The notes below the pieces were generated by a model. It was not told the origin of the DNA. It saw only the letters and a program-made list of their open reading frames with translations, and made no database searches. Made by a program: the position numbers and the translations under genes. From positions 62,001-126,000 of the forward strand of contig NZ_AXAY01000021.1 of the NCBI RefSeq assembly GCF_000473045.1: a stretch of DNA of 64,000 bases, written 5' to 3'. Positions 8,175 through 15,857 of this stretch are shown here, piece after piece. Within the stretch, counting starts at the first letter, position 1. The number at the start of each line of letters is the position of its first letter. Origin of the DNA: Bradyrhizobium sp. WSM3983 (GTDB taxonomy: Bacteria; Pseudomonadota; Alphaproteobacteria; Rhizobiales; Xanthobacteraceae).

Positions 8175-8594
8175 TCAGTGCGGCGCGATTTCGGCGCGGT
8201 CGAGCGATTCCAGCGTCGCGGCGTTGCCGCAATAGCCCGGGTAGTTTTCAGCGGCCGCGCCGGTGACGAGCTCGAGATTGCAGCGTGCCTTCTGCTGGCA
8301 CAACGAGCAGACCCGCTCCATGTCGCGCAGTAGCAGCGGTTGTGCGCGCTGCAGGAGGCCGCTGTCGATGCCGAGCCGGTCGAGCATTTGCGGCAGTTCG
8401 TCGGCCGCGTGCCGGCCGTGGCGGACCAGTTCTTCCAGATCGTCCGGGGCGATCCTGAGATCGTTCGCGATCCGGTCGAAATCGGAGCGATCGAGCTGCC
8501 GCAATTCGCTCAGCTCGCGGCGGTGCTTCAGCCAATTCGCGAAGGACTCGATGAGGTCCTGGACGATGGGATAAGGCCTGCTTGCGGTGCTCAT
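8175..8594 (-). CDS. DUF6455-type small Cys-rich protein
   Basis: 139 residues from ATG 8594, with GGAG seven bases upstream. The N-terminal two-thirds is helical (ELSELRQLDRSDFDRIANDL, DDLEELVRHG). The C-terminus carries Cys96, Cys99, Cys105 and Cys122 (CSLCQQKARC, then NYPGYCGNA), a spacing that suggests metal or Fe-S binding. The DLRIAPDDLEELV and CxxC...YCxN pattern matches what is annotated as DUF6455 in rhizobia. No function is known. No membrane segment or signal peptide is seen. Confidence 0.75.
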   Translation of the reverse strand: MSTASRPYPIVQDLIESFANWLKHRRELSELRQLDRSDFDRIANDLRIAPDDLEELVRHGRHAADELPQMLDRLGIDSGLLQRAQPLLLRDMERVCSLCQQKARCNLELVTGAAAENYPGYCGNAATLESLDRAEIAPH

Positions 8595-8694
8595 TGCGAA
8601 GCTCCATTGGACTGTGCGATGGGGAGCGAGACTAGGTACAATGGTGCAGGAGCGCGTTGCGCTGGATCAAATTAAGGATAAGCGAAGGTAATTG

Positions 8695-8822
8695 CTCTCG
8701 TGCCCCGGACGCGGCGCAGCACGCAGTGATGCGCTGCAGAGCCGGGGCCCATGCCGTGGCATTACTGGGTCCCGGCTCTGCGGAGCGGCGCTACGCGCCG
8801 CACCGCGTCCGGGACACGAGAG
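8695..8822. repeat. Dispersed palindromic intergenic repeat, family E
   Basis: CTCTCGTGCCCCGGACGC at the left is matched by GCGTCCGGGACACGAGAG at the right, with further nested inverted blocks (GCCGGGGCCCA/TGGGTCCCGGC) inside. It is a long imperfect palindrome with no coding content. Confidence 0.8.
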
Positions 8823-8827
8823 GAGAG

Positions 8828-9613
8828 TTACGCAAACCGCTCCGCCGCCCACGCATAAAGGCTGCCGGGTATCGGCTTCTCGCCGCCACGGCCCTTGGGC
8901 GAGATGTGCAGGCCGATGATGTCGGGGTCGGTGACGAGGCCGAGATAGCTCGAGGGATCGAAGAACAGCTTTGGCTCGGCATGCACGGCGTAGAACGACT
9001 GCTTCGGCAGGGCATTGTGCAATTCGCCGGTGCGGCGGGCGAGCGCGGTTAGTGCCGCCGGCCCGAAGATCGCGACGCGAATATCAGAAAGACGGTTCGA
9101 GCCGCCGCGCAGGCGGCGCATCATGAAGGTGATGCGATGGCGCACCGACAGCCAGTTCGGCGTCAGTTCCTCCTGCTCCATCAGCTCCTCGAAGGCGGCA
9201 ACGATGCCGTGCTCGGGCGGCAGATAGATCACGGAATTGCCGAGCTGGCGCGGCCGCTCCCAGGCGAAATAGGGCTTTGCCCGATCGATCTCGGCGGGCT
9301 TGAGCAGCAGCACGTCGGCATCGAGCCAGAGGCCGAGGCCCTTGGCCATCAGCTTCATGCGGAAGAAATCGCTGAACTGCAGCGTGGTCCAGTCGCGCCA
9401 GCTTCCATCCGGCTGCGGCGGCCGTAGCCGTTCGGAGAACGCGTGCGGCAGGATCGCCTCGGCATCCGCATTGCCGACGCCCGCCGGAAGGCCCGGAATG
9501 GTGTCAAAACTGTAGACCGTGACCTTGTGGCCGGCAGCCAGCTGCGAGCGCAGACAGGTCTGGCGCAGCGCGTCCATCGGGCCATGCCAGAAGGTGACGA
9601 TCTCGGGCAGCAT
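8828..9613 (-). CDS. Putative glycosyltransferase (DXD, Gly_transf_sug-like)
   Basis: 261 residues. The N-terminus IVTFWHGPMDALRQTCLRS and the motif LWLDADVLLLKP (DAD at 98-100) match sugar transferases of the DXD/Gb3-synthase-like class, which bind a nucleotide-sugar through Mn2+. FSDFFRMKLMAKGLGLWLDAD is the typical context. The C-terminal part has FGPAALTAL and a conserved AVHAEPKLFF segment. There is no signal peptide. Donor and acceptor sugars are unknown. It stands alone, not in a polysaccharide cluster, between repeat family E and leuD. Confidence 0.75.
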   Translation of the reverse strand: MLPEIVTFWHGPMDALRQTCLRSQLAAGHKVTVYSFDTIPGLPAGVGNADAEAILPHAFSERLRPPQPDGSWRDWTTLQFSDFFRMKLMAKGLGLWLDADVLLLKPAEIDRAKPYFAWERPRQLGNSVIYLPPEHGIVAAFEELMEQEELTPNWLSVRHRITFMMRRLRGGSNRLSDIRVAIFGPAALTALARRTGELHNALPKQSFYAVHAEPKLFFDPSSYLGLVTDPDIIGLHISPKGRGGEKPIPGSLYAWAAERFA

Positions 9614-9650
9614 CAGACAACGCTATAAGCGATAACGAAGGCAAAGAAAA

Positions 9651-9677
9651 AGCCCCGGCGCCTTGGACGCCGGGGCT
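9651..9677 (-). terminator. Intrinsic terminator of leuD
   Basis: Read on the minus strand, AGCCCCGGCG pairs with CGCCGGGGCT across a 7-base loop and is followed by TTTTTCTTT. It lies just after the leuD stop. Confidence 0.88.
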
Positions 9678-9694
9678 CGAACGAAAATCTGAAC

Positions 9695-10300
9695 TCAAGC
9701 CCAGGCGCGTTCGTGCTTGAGCTTTTCCTCATAGGTGTCGATCGAGGCCTTCTTCTCCATCGTGAGACCGATGTCGTCGAGGCCGTTGATCAGGCAGTGC
9801 TTGCGGAACGGATCGATCTCGAACTTGACCTTGCCGCCATCGGGACCGCGGATCTCCTGGTTCGGCAGGTCGATCGTCAGCGTCGCGTTGGCGCCGCGCT
9901 CGGCGTCGTCGAACAGCTTGTCGAGGTCTTCCTGGGAGACGCGGATCGGCAGAATGCCGTTCTTGAAACAGTTATTGTAGAAGATGTCGCCGAACGAGGT
10001 CGAGATCACGCAGCGGATGCCGAAGTCAAGCAGCGCCCAGGGCGCATGCTCGCGGCTCGAGCCGCAGCCGAAATTGTCGCCGGCGACCAGCACCTTCGAA
10101 TTGCGATAGGCGGGCTGGTTGAGGACGAAATCCGGATTCTCGCTGCCGTCGTCCATGTAGCGCTGCTCGGAGAAGAGCCCCTTGCCAAGGCCGGTGCGCT
10201 TGATGGTCTTGAGGTACTGCTTCGGAATGATCATGTCGGTGTCGACATTGATGATCTTCAGCGGCGCCGCGACGCCTTCCAGCGTGGTGAACTTGTCCAT
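9695..10300 (-). CDS. leuD: 3-isopropylmalate dehydratase small subunit
   Basis: 201 residues, the usual length for LeuD. With LeuC it isomerises 2-isopropylmalate to 3-isopropylmalate. Signatures are NVDTDMIIPKQYLKTI near the N-terminus and GDNFGCGSSREHAPWALLDFGI in the middle, the swivelling-domain loop that contacts substrate. Start ATG 10300. It is separated from leuC by about 2.4 kb carrying five other genes, so the two subunits are expressed from different transcripts here. Confidence 0.96.
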   Translation of the reverse strand: MDKFTTLEGVAAPLKIINVDTDMIIPKQYLKTIKRTGLGKGLFSEQRYMDDGSENPDFVLNQPAYRNSKVLVAGDNFGCGSSREHAPWALLDFGIRCVISTSFGDIFYNNCFKNGILPIRVSQEDLDKLFDDAERGANATLTIDLPNQEIRGPDGGKVKFEIDPFRKHCLINGLDDIGLTMEKKASIDTYEEKLKHERAWA

Positions 10301-10388
10301 GGTTGCGCTTCCCGAGGGGTGGTTAGGGAACGCGTATTTATCGCGATCGGGGCCCGAATCCTAGGCCGATTTCGGCAGATCTGCCTTA

Positions 10389-10510
10389 CCTCTCCCGCTT
10401 GCGGGAGAGGTCGCGCCGAAGGCGCGGGTGAGGGTTCTCTCCTCTTGGGGATTATCCCACTGCCGCGACACCCTCTCCCCAACCCTCCCCCGCACGCGAG
10501 GGAGGGAGCG
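10389..10510. repeat. Dispersed palindromic intergenic repeat, family F (copy 1)
   Basis: The left end CCTCTCCCGCTTGCGGGAGAGG is a hairpin by itself, and the right end carries CCCTCTCCCCAACCCTCCCCC. A related element is at 29976-30143. It occupies most of the leuD upstream region. Confidence 0.72.
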
Positions 10511-10533
10511 CACCGCCGTTGCGGCGACGCTCC

Positions 10534-10932
10534 CTACTCTGCCTTAGCCTCGATCGCCGCCATATCGTCGTCCGAGAGGCCGAAATGGTGGCCGATCTCG
10601 TGAATCAGGACGTGGCGGACGATATGGCCGAGGCTTTCGTCGTGCTCGGCCCAGTAATCCAGGATCGGCCGGCGGTAGAGCCAGACCATGTTGGGCAACC
10701 GCGCCACGTCGCCAAAGCTCTGCTGGGGCAGGCCGACGCCCTGGAACAGGCCGAGCAGGTCGAACTCGCTCTCGCATTCCATCTCGTCCAGGACCTCCTC
10801 GGTCGGGAAGTCGTCGACGCGGATGATCAGGCCTTCGCAGAGGCCGCGGAATTCCGCCGGCAGGCGGTCGAAAATGTCGTGCGCCGTCACTTCCATCTCG
10901 GCCAGCGAGGGCGCCTTCAGGTCCGTCCACAT
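10534..10932 (-). CDS. Minimal zincin metallopeptidase family protein
   Basis: 132 residues. The zinc motif HExxHxxGxxD is intact: His111, Glu112, His115 and Asp121 in HEIGHHFGLSD. The rest (RGLCEGLIIRVDDFPTEEVL, LPNMVWLYRRPILDYW) fits the small cytosolic minimal-zincin family annotated as a metallopeptidase (formerly DUF1025). The natural substrate is not known. Start ATG 10932. It is divergent from the small secreted protein gene at 11056. Confidence 0.88.
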   Translation of the reverse strand: MWTDLKAPSLAEMEVTAHDIFDRLPAEFRGLCEGLIIRVDDFPTEEVLDEMECESEFDLLGLFQGVGLPQQSFGDVARLPNMVWLYRRPILDYWAEHDESLGHIVRHVLIHEIGHHFGLSDDDMAAIEAKAE

Positions 10933-11055
10933 GCGTCTCTCTTAGCGTGGGTTCCGCGGCAATGCATCCGGCTTTATCAGCGCGCGAGGTTGACGGGCGC
11001 CGCCAAAACGGGGAGCTTGGGGCTTCGATGGGGACGGTTCAGGTGGGCGAATAAA

Positions 11056-11370
11056 ATGCGAGCAAAAACAGCGCTGACGCTACTGTGCATGGGGTTGTTT
11101 TCGCAGTTTTGCGTCCCCGCCGAAGCCCAGACGGCCGGCACCAACGTCCGCATGGCCCAGGCGGTCTCGCCCGACGACGCCCCGCCGCCGCGCAAGCGGC
11201 CCCAGACCCGCCTGCGCGTCACGCCCTACTACACCCCGGACGGCGTCTATCCGCGCTACAACCCGGGCCCGGACGCGGTCCGCGAGTGCAATGCCACCTA
11301 TGTGCAGGAATTCCGGCCGAGCGGCACGGTGATCGTGCCGCATATGAGCTGCTACTGGCGTCGCGGCTGA
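11056..11370 (+). CDS. Small secreted protein of unknown function
   Basis: 104 residues from ATG 11056. The signal peptide is TALTLLCMGLFSQFCVPAEA followed by QT. The mature part is Pro/Arg-rich early (DDAPPPRKRPQTRLRV), then has RYNPGPDAVRECNATYVQEF and ends VPHMSCYWRRG. Two cysteines (CNATY, SCYW) could form one disulfide. The open frame continues far upstream, but that part is antisense to the metallopeptidase gene and has no signal. It is the first of three consecutive small exported proteins. Confidence 0.75.
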   Translation: MRAKTALTLLCMGLFSQFCVPAEAQTAGTNVRMAQAVSPDDAPPPRKRPQTRLRVTPYYTPDGVYPRYNPGPDAVRECNATYVQEFRPSGTVIVPHMSCYWRRG

Positions 11371-11447
11371 TACAAGCTCAGTGCCCGCGCAGCGCGCCGA
11401 TCAGGCCGGCGCCGACGACGAGCGCACATTTTCGGGCGGAGGTTGTC

Positions 11448-11711
11448 ATGACGAGATGGATCGCATTGGCCGTCGTTGTCGGGCTCGTCGCAGGCCTGCC
11501 TCACGCTTTCGCGGCGCAGAGAGTGACGAGGCTGCCAGATGCCTCTGCAGGACGCGCCGTGTTCGATGCGCGACGCCATCTGCGATACGACGACATCGCG
11601 CGGTACTCTCCGCGTCCCGATCCGCACTATTACGCGCGGCCTGTCTATTACCGTCCCTATCCCTATGGCGTGCCCGCGCCCTTCGTGTTCGGCTACGGGC
11701 CGTTTTGGTGA
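11448..11711 (+). CDS. Small secreted Tyr/Pro-rich protein
   Basis: 87 residues from ATG 11448, with GGAGG six bases upstream. The signal peptide is RWIALAVVVGLVAGLPHAFA. The mature peptide is about 65 residues and ends in a Tyr/Pro/Phe-rich tail (PHYYARPVYYRPYPYGVP, then GYGPFW). I recognise no family. Small Tyr/Pro-rich exported peptides of this kind are frequent in Bradyrhizobium and usually have no assigned function. Confidence 0.65.
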   Translation: MTRWIALAVVVGLVAGLPHAFAAQRVTRLPDASAGRAVFDARRHLRYDDIARYSPRPDPHYYARPVYYRPYPYGVPAPFVFGYGPFW

Positions 11712-11845
11712 CGGGAGGAGCGTCGTTCATTCATGCGGCGTTCAAGTCAGGGTCCCTAGCTTAATCTCGGGAGCGACTGCAATTGAACAGCGATGGCGGG
11801 ATGGCTACGCCGCAATGACGCTGTCCACATTCAGGGAGACATTCC

Positions 11846-12397
11846 ATGCTGAGGATCTTGGGTCCCGGGACAAACCCGCTGCGCTTGCTCGGGCTTGCGG
11901 CCATTGCGACGTTGATGCTGGTGGCCGGAACTGCGCGTCGCGCTGAAGCGATGACGCCGATCAATCCGACCGCGCTGCCCGCAGCGAAGACCGCAAGCGA
12001 TGACATGATGATCCAGGTCCGCCACGGTGGCGGCGGCGGTGGAGGACATGGCGGCGGTTTCCATGGCGGCGGCTTCCACGGTGGCGGAGGTCATTTCGGT
12101 GGCTTCCATGGCGGTGGTTTTCACGGCGGCGGCTTCCGCGCTGCGCCGGCCTTCCATGGCGGCGGTTATCACTATGGCGGCTTCCATCGCTTCGGCGGAT
12201 ATGGCGGCTATCACCGCCACTGGGGCTATCGTCCCTATTACGGCTATCGCCACTTCCACCGGCGCTATTACGGCGGCTACTATCCCTACTACCACTATCC
12301 GCGCCGTTGCCGGATCATCTGGACCTATTACGGCCCGCGCCGCATCTGCCACTGGCACCATTGGCATCGCTGGCACCATCCGTACCGCTATTGGTAA
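11846..12397 (+). CDS. Secreted Gly/His/Tyr-rich protein
   Basis: 183 residues. After a signal peptide (LLGLAAIATLMLVAG, cleavage near ARRAEA) there is a low-complexity region from about residue 60. Several GGGFHGGGFH-type repeats come first, then Tyr/His/Arg-rich sequence (RPYYGYRHFHRRYYGGYYP). The final section has CRIIWTYYGPRRICHWHHWH with two cysteines. The high His content suggests metal binding, but that is inference only. ATG 11846 has GGGAGA about 8 bases upstream. It is followed by a clear terminator. Confidence 0.78.
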   Translation: MLRILGPGTNPLRLLGLAAIATLMLVAGTARRAEAMTPINPTALPAAKTASDDMMIQVRHGGGGGGGHGGGFHGGGFHGGGGHFGGFHGGGFHGGGFRAAPAFHGGGYHYGGFHRFGGYGGYHRHWGYRPYYGYRHFHRRYYGGYYPYYHYPRRCRIIWTYYGPRRICHWHHWHRWHHPYRYW

Positions 12398-12412
12398 GTG
12401 CAGTTGAAATGG

Positions 12413-12437
12413 AAAGGGCGCCTCAGCGGCGCCCTTT
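12413..12437. terminator. Intrinsic terminator, bidirectional
   Basis: The 10-bp stem AAAGGGCGCC/GGCGCCCTTT has a 5-base loop and T-rich sequence after it. It separates the Gly/His-rich gene from the convergent small gene at 12452. Confidence 0.85.
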
Positions 12438-12451
12438 GTTTATCCAATGGC

Positions 12452-12661
12452 CTAAAGCCAATCCTTCAGCTTCCAGGATGTGGATTTCCACTGCATCAGG
12501 TTCTCGAGTTTCCACTGCCGAAACATCGCCGGCGGCCAGCGGCTGAGCCTTGATGTCTCCTCGACCTCGGGCTTGGCGACGATGCGCAGCGGCGCCACGC
12601 GCCGCCGGTGCTGGCGCGTCGCCTCGCTGATCAGGTCGACATATTCAGGCTTGTTGGCCAT
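12452..12661 (-). CDS. Small basic protein of unknown function
   Basis: 69 residues from ATG 12661, with GAGGAC upstream as ribosome site. The sequence is basic and Trp-rich toward the C-terminus (SRWPPAMFRQWKLENLMQWK, SWKLKDWL). No signal peptide or membrane helix is seen and no family is recognised. The ribosome site and the terminator after its stop argue that it is a real gene. Confidence 0.55.
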   Translation of the reverse strand: MANKPEYVDLISEATRQHRRRVAPLRIVAKPEVEETSRLSRWPPAMFRQWKLENLMQWKSTSWKLKDWL

Positions 12662-12753
12662 GAGGCGTCCTCGCGAAACCGTCGCGAGGACGAGAATGCG
12701 GGTGATCCGCTTAACGGCCGTTTGCCGCGATCACTACAATTGCAGCGAGTGGC

Positions 12754-14160
12754 TCAGCGCCACTCTCTGACGTCGACGAAGTGACCAGCGATCGCAGCCG
12801 CCGCCGCCATCGCCGGCGACACCAGGTGGGTGCGGCCCTTGAAGCCCTGGCGTCCCTCGAAGTTGCGGTTCGAGGTCGAGGCGCAGCGCTCTTCCGGAGC
12901 CAGCTTGTCCGGATTCATCGCGAGGCACATCGAGCAGCCGGGCTCGCGCCATTCGAAGCCGGCCTTGATGAAGATCTTGTCGAGGCCCTCAGCTTCCGCC
13001 TGCTCCTTCACGATGCCGGAGCCGGGCACGACCATGGCGTTGACGCTGCCCGCGACCTGCTTGCCCTCCGCGATCTTCGCAGCGGCGCGCAAGTCTTCGA
13101 TGCGGCCGTTGGTGCAGGAGCCGATGAAGACGCGGTCGAGCTTGATGTCGGTGATCTTCGTTCCCGCCGTCAGGCCCATATATTTCAGCGCGCGATGCTT
13201 GGAGAGACGCTTGGCCTCGTCCGCGATCTTGTCGGGATCGGGCACGATGCCGGTCACCGAGATCACGTCCTCTGGGCTCGTGCCCCAGGTCACGATCGGC
13301 GGGAGCTTGGCGGCGTCGAGACGCAGCTCGTGGTCGAAATGCGCGCCCTTGTCGGAGCGCAAGCCCTCCCAGTAGCGCATCGCCGCATCCCAGTCCGCGC
13401 CCTTTGGCGCCTTCGGGCGGCCGCGCAGGAAGTCGTAGGCCTTCTGGTCGGGCGCAACGAGGCCGGCGCGGGCGCCGCCTTCGATCGACATGTTGCAGAC
13501 CGTCATGCGGCCTTCCATGCTGAGCGCGCTGATCGCATCGCCGGCGTATTCCAGCACGTAGCCGGTACCGCCCGCGGTGCCGATCTCGCCGATGATGGCC
13601 AGGATGATGTCCTTGCCCGTCACGCCGTCAGGCAATTTGCCGTCGACCGTGACGCGCATGTTCTTTGCCTTCTTCTGGATCAGCGTTTGCGTCGCCAGCA
13701 CATGCTCGACCTCGGAGGTGCCGATGCCGTGCGCGAGCGCGCCGAACGCGCCATGCGTCGAGGTGTGGCTGTCTCCGCAGACGATGGTGGTGCCGGGCAG
13801 GGTAAAGCCCTGCTCGGGGCCGATGACGTGGACGATGCCCTGGCGCTTGTCGAACTCGTCGTAATATTCGATGCCGAATTCCCTGGCGTTGTCGGCCAGC
13901 GCCTTGATCTGCTCGATGCTTTCCGGATCGGGATTTGGCTTGGTGCGATCGGTGGTCGGCACGTTGTGATCGACGACGGCGAGCGTCTTTTCCGGCGCGT
14001 GGACCTTGCGGCCGGTCGCGCGCAGACCTTCGAACGCCTGCGGCGAGGTCACCTCGTGTACCAGATGGCGGTCGATATAGAGCAGGCAGGTGCCGTCATC
14101 GGCTTCGTGCACCAGATGGTCGTTCCAGATCTTGTCGTACAATGTGGTCGGCTTGGACAT
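12754..14160 (-). CDS. leuC: 3-isopropylmalate dehydratase large subunit
   Basis: 468 residues, standard length. It is the aconitase-fold subunit carrying the 4Fe-4S cluster that works with LeuD in leucine synthesis. Cluster cysteines are Cys349 (FIGSCTNGR) and Cys409 and Cys412 (PGCSMC). HNVPTTDR (65-72) and GDSHTSTHGAFGALAHGIG (129-147) are active-site segments. The start is ATG 14160. No attenuator-like leucine-rich leader peptide is visible upstream. Confidence 0.97.
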   Translation of the reverse strand: MSKPTTLYDKIWNDHLVHEADDGTCLLYIDRHLVHEVTSPQAFEGLRATGRKVHAPEKTLAVVDHNVPTTDRTKPNPDPESIEQIKALADNAREFGIEYYDEFDKRQGIVHVIGPEQGFTLPGTTIVCGDSHTSTHGAFGALAHGIGTSEVEHVLATQTLIQKKAKNMRVTVDGKLPDGVTGKDIILAIIGEIGTAGGTGYVLEYAGDAISALSMEGRMTVCNMSIEGGARAGLVAPDQKAYDFLRGRPKAPKGADWDAAMRYWEGLRSDKGAHFDHELRLDAAKLPPIVTWGTSPEDVISVTGIVPDPDKIADEAKRLSKHRALKYMGLTAGTKITDIKLDRVFIGSCTNGRIEDLRAAAKIAEGKQVAGSVNAMVVPGSGIVKEQAEAEGLDKIFIKAGFEWREPGCSMCLAMNPDKLAPEERCASTSNRNFEGRQGFKGRTHLVSPAMAAAAAIAGHFVDVREWR

Positions 14161-14426
14161 GAGCTTCAGCTCCGAACAATGTGTGTCAGCGAAATGCGCG
14201 GGTTCGCGCGGGGCAATCGTCCTCAGCGCAGCCTTTAAGCTGCGGGACTAAGCTCTGACGTTGCCGAGGTCGCGAAGCGTCCGAAGAACCGGCCAGGCAG
14301 CCGCGAGCGATCGTCGATGACGATGCGCTGGGGGGTTACGAAGCTGGTCAGATCTGGAAACATTCCAGGAATATATAGCAGGCCGATTTGGAAGCGCGAG
14401 GGCTTTGACGCGCACGGCTGACGCAA
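14161..14426. other. leuC upstream region, no gene seen
   Basis: About 270 bases between leuC and the rplS terminator. An AT-rich patch near 14370-14380 contains TATATA on the minus strand and is a possible -10 element for leuC, but I could not match a convincing -35 at the right spacing. Confidence 0.4.
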
Positions 14427-14459
14427 CAAAAAAGCGCGGGGTCTTGGCCCCGCGCTTTT
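14427..14459 (-). terminator. Intrinsic terminator of rplS
   Basis: The stem AAAGCGCGGGG/CCCCGCGCTTT has a short loop. Read on the minus strand it is followed by TTTTTTG. It lies about 25 bases after the rplS stop and probably ends the ffh-rpsP-rimM-trmD-rplS transcript or transcripts. Confidence 0.88.
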
Positions 14460-14482
14460 CGAAACTCGTCTGGTAGCGGAGC

Positions 14483-14863
14483 TTACTCGTTGACGGCCTT
14501 GGCGTGCTCAGTCTTCTCGACGATACGGGCCGACTTGCCGCGGAGATTGCGGAGGTAATAGAGCTTGGCGCGACGCACCTTGCCGCGACGCACCACCTTG
14601 ATCGAGTCGATCATCGGCGACATCACCGGGAACACGCGCTCGACGCCTTCGCCGTAGGAGATCTTGCGAACGGTGAAGCTCTCGTTGAGGCCACCGCCGG
14701 AACGGCCGATGCAAACGCCTTCATAGGCCTGCACGCGGGTGCGCTCGCCTTCGACCACCTTCACGTTGACGATCACGGTGTCGCCGGGACCGAATTCCGG
14801 AATGTCCTTGCCGGCGGACAGCTTGTCGAATTGCTCTTGCTCGAGCTGCTTGATCAGGTTCAT
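14483..14863 (-). CDS. rplS: 50S ribosomal protein L19
   Basis: 126 residues from ATG 14863 (MNLIKQLEQEQ); a longer upstream reading is not part of the family. L19 sits at the 30S-50S interface. Signatures are FGPGDTVIVNVKVVEGERTR, EGVCIGRSGGGLNESFTVRK, GEGVERVFPV and RRGKVRRAKLYYLRNLRGK. The ending HAKAVNE is short compared with some rhizobial L19 proteins that carry a long tail. It is last in the block ffh-rpsP-rimM-trmD-rplS, the usual order in alphaproteobacteria. Confidence 0.97.
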   Translation of the reverse strand: MNLIKQLEQEQFDKLSAGKDIPEFGPGDTVIVNVKVVEGERTRVQAYEGVCIGRSGGGLNESFTVRKISYGEGVERVFPVMSPMIDSIKVVRRGKVRRAKLYYLRNLRGKSARIVEKTEHAKAVNE

Positions 14864-14972
14864 GGGTAAATCTCCATCGGCGCGCCCAGCCTTGGAAACG
14901 GGGGCTGCGCGAAATTCGTTTATCCAGCCATTGCGGATGTGGCCGCTCCTATAAGGCAAGCCGGAGCGTTTG

Positions 14973-15722
14973 TCACCCGTCCGTCTTGTTTTTTGGCGTT
15001 TTTTGGCGTCCGGGCCGATTCGGGGATTTGGGCGGGATTTGGGCCCATAAATCGGGTCGCCGGGCCGCCGTCAGGGCCTCGGATTGCGTCCGTCGCCAGG
15101 CCGCGACCTTGGCGTGGTCGCCTGAGGTCAGGATGTCCGGGATCGGAGCCCCCTCGAACAGCTGCGGACGGGTGTATTGGGGGTATTCGAGCAGGCCGTC
15201 CGAAAAACTTTCCTCGGTTCCCGAGGCCTCCTTGCCCATCACCCCCGGCAGCAGTCGCACGCAAGCATCGATCAGGGCCAAAGCCGCGATTTCGCCCCCT
15301 GAGAGCACGTAGTCACCGATCGAGACCTCCTCCAGGCCGCGGGCGTCGATCACCCGCTGATCGATTCCCTCGAACCGCCCGCAGACGATCAGGGGGCCAG
15401 GGCCCTGGGCCAGTTCCATGACGCGGGCCTGGGTCAATGGCCGACCGCGCGGGCTCATCAGCAATTTCGGGCGGTCCGGGCTGATCCCCACGGCATCGAT
15501 CGCCGCCGCGAGAACGTCGGCCCGCAGCACCATGCCCGGGCCGCCGCCGGCGGGGGTGTCGTCGACGCTGCGATGGCGGTCCGTGGCAGAGGCGCGGATA
15601 TCCCGCGCCTCGATCTCCCAGAGGCCCGACGCCAGCGCCCGGCCGGCCAGGCTCACGCCGAGCGGCCCCGGAAACATCTCCGGAAACAGCGTCAGCACCG
15701 TCGCGCGCCAGGGATTTGTCAT
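14973..15722 (-). CDS. trmD: tRNA (guanine-N1)-methyltransferase
   Basis: 249 residues from ATG 15722; a TTG three codons earlier is less likely. TrmD methylates G37 of tRNAs that read CNN codons, using S-adenosylmethionine bound in a trefoil knot. Signatures are TLFPEMFPGPLG, DDTPAGGGPGMVLRADV, LMSPRGRPLTQ, GRFEGIDQRVID and EEVSIGDYVLSGGE. The C-terminus ends in a basic Pro/Lys tail (PNRPGRQKTPKNKTDG), partly encoded by a tandem TTTTTTGGCG-type duplication near 14990-15008. A palindromic repeat separates it from rimM. Confidence 0.95.
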   Translation of the reverse strand: MTNPWRATVLTLFPEMFPGPLGVSLAGRALASGLWEIEARDIRASATDRHRSVDDTPAGGGPGMVLRADVLAAAIDAVGISPDRPKLLMSPRGRPLTQARVMELAQGPGPLIVCGRFEGIDQRVIDARGLEEVSIGDYVLSGGEIAALALIDACVRLLPGVMGKEASGTEESFSDGLLEYPQYTRPQLFEGAPIPDILTSGDHAKVAAWRRTQSEALTAARRPDLWAQIPPKSPNRPGRQKTPKNKTDG

Positions 15723-15739
15723 CGTATCCAAAACGTCTC

Positions 15740-15857
15740 GTCGTCCCGGCGAAGGCCGGGACCCATAGCCACCGCATTCAGTTTTGCGAAGACTGGAGCG
15801 ATCAGCTTACCCAAAACCACAGCCGGTGGTTATGGGTCCCGGCCTTCGCCGGGACGA
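15740..15857. repeat. Dispersed palindromic intergenic repeat, family B (copy 1)
   Basis: GTCGTCCCGGCGAAGGCCGG at 15740 is matched by its complement, ending GCCGGGACGAC, at 15857. The internal arms are ACCCATA/TATGGGT. Other copies are at 19894, 23876 and 55905. It lies between rimM and trmD, and its right arm overlaps the 3' end of rimM. Confidence 0.92.

Noticed and set aside
12781..14238. 485-codon open frame opposite leuC
   Set aside because: Antisense shadow with compositionally biased translation.
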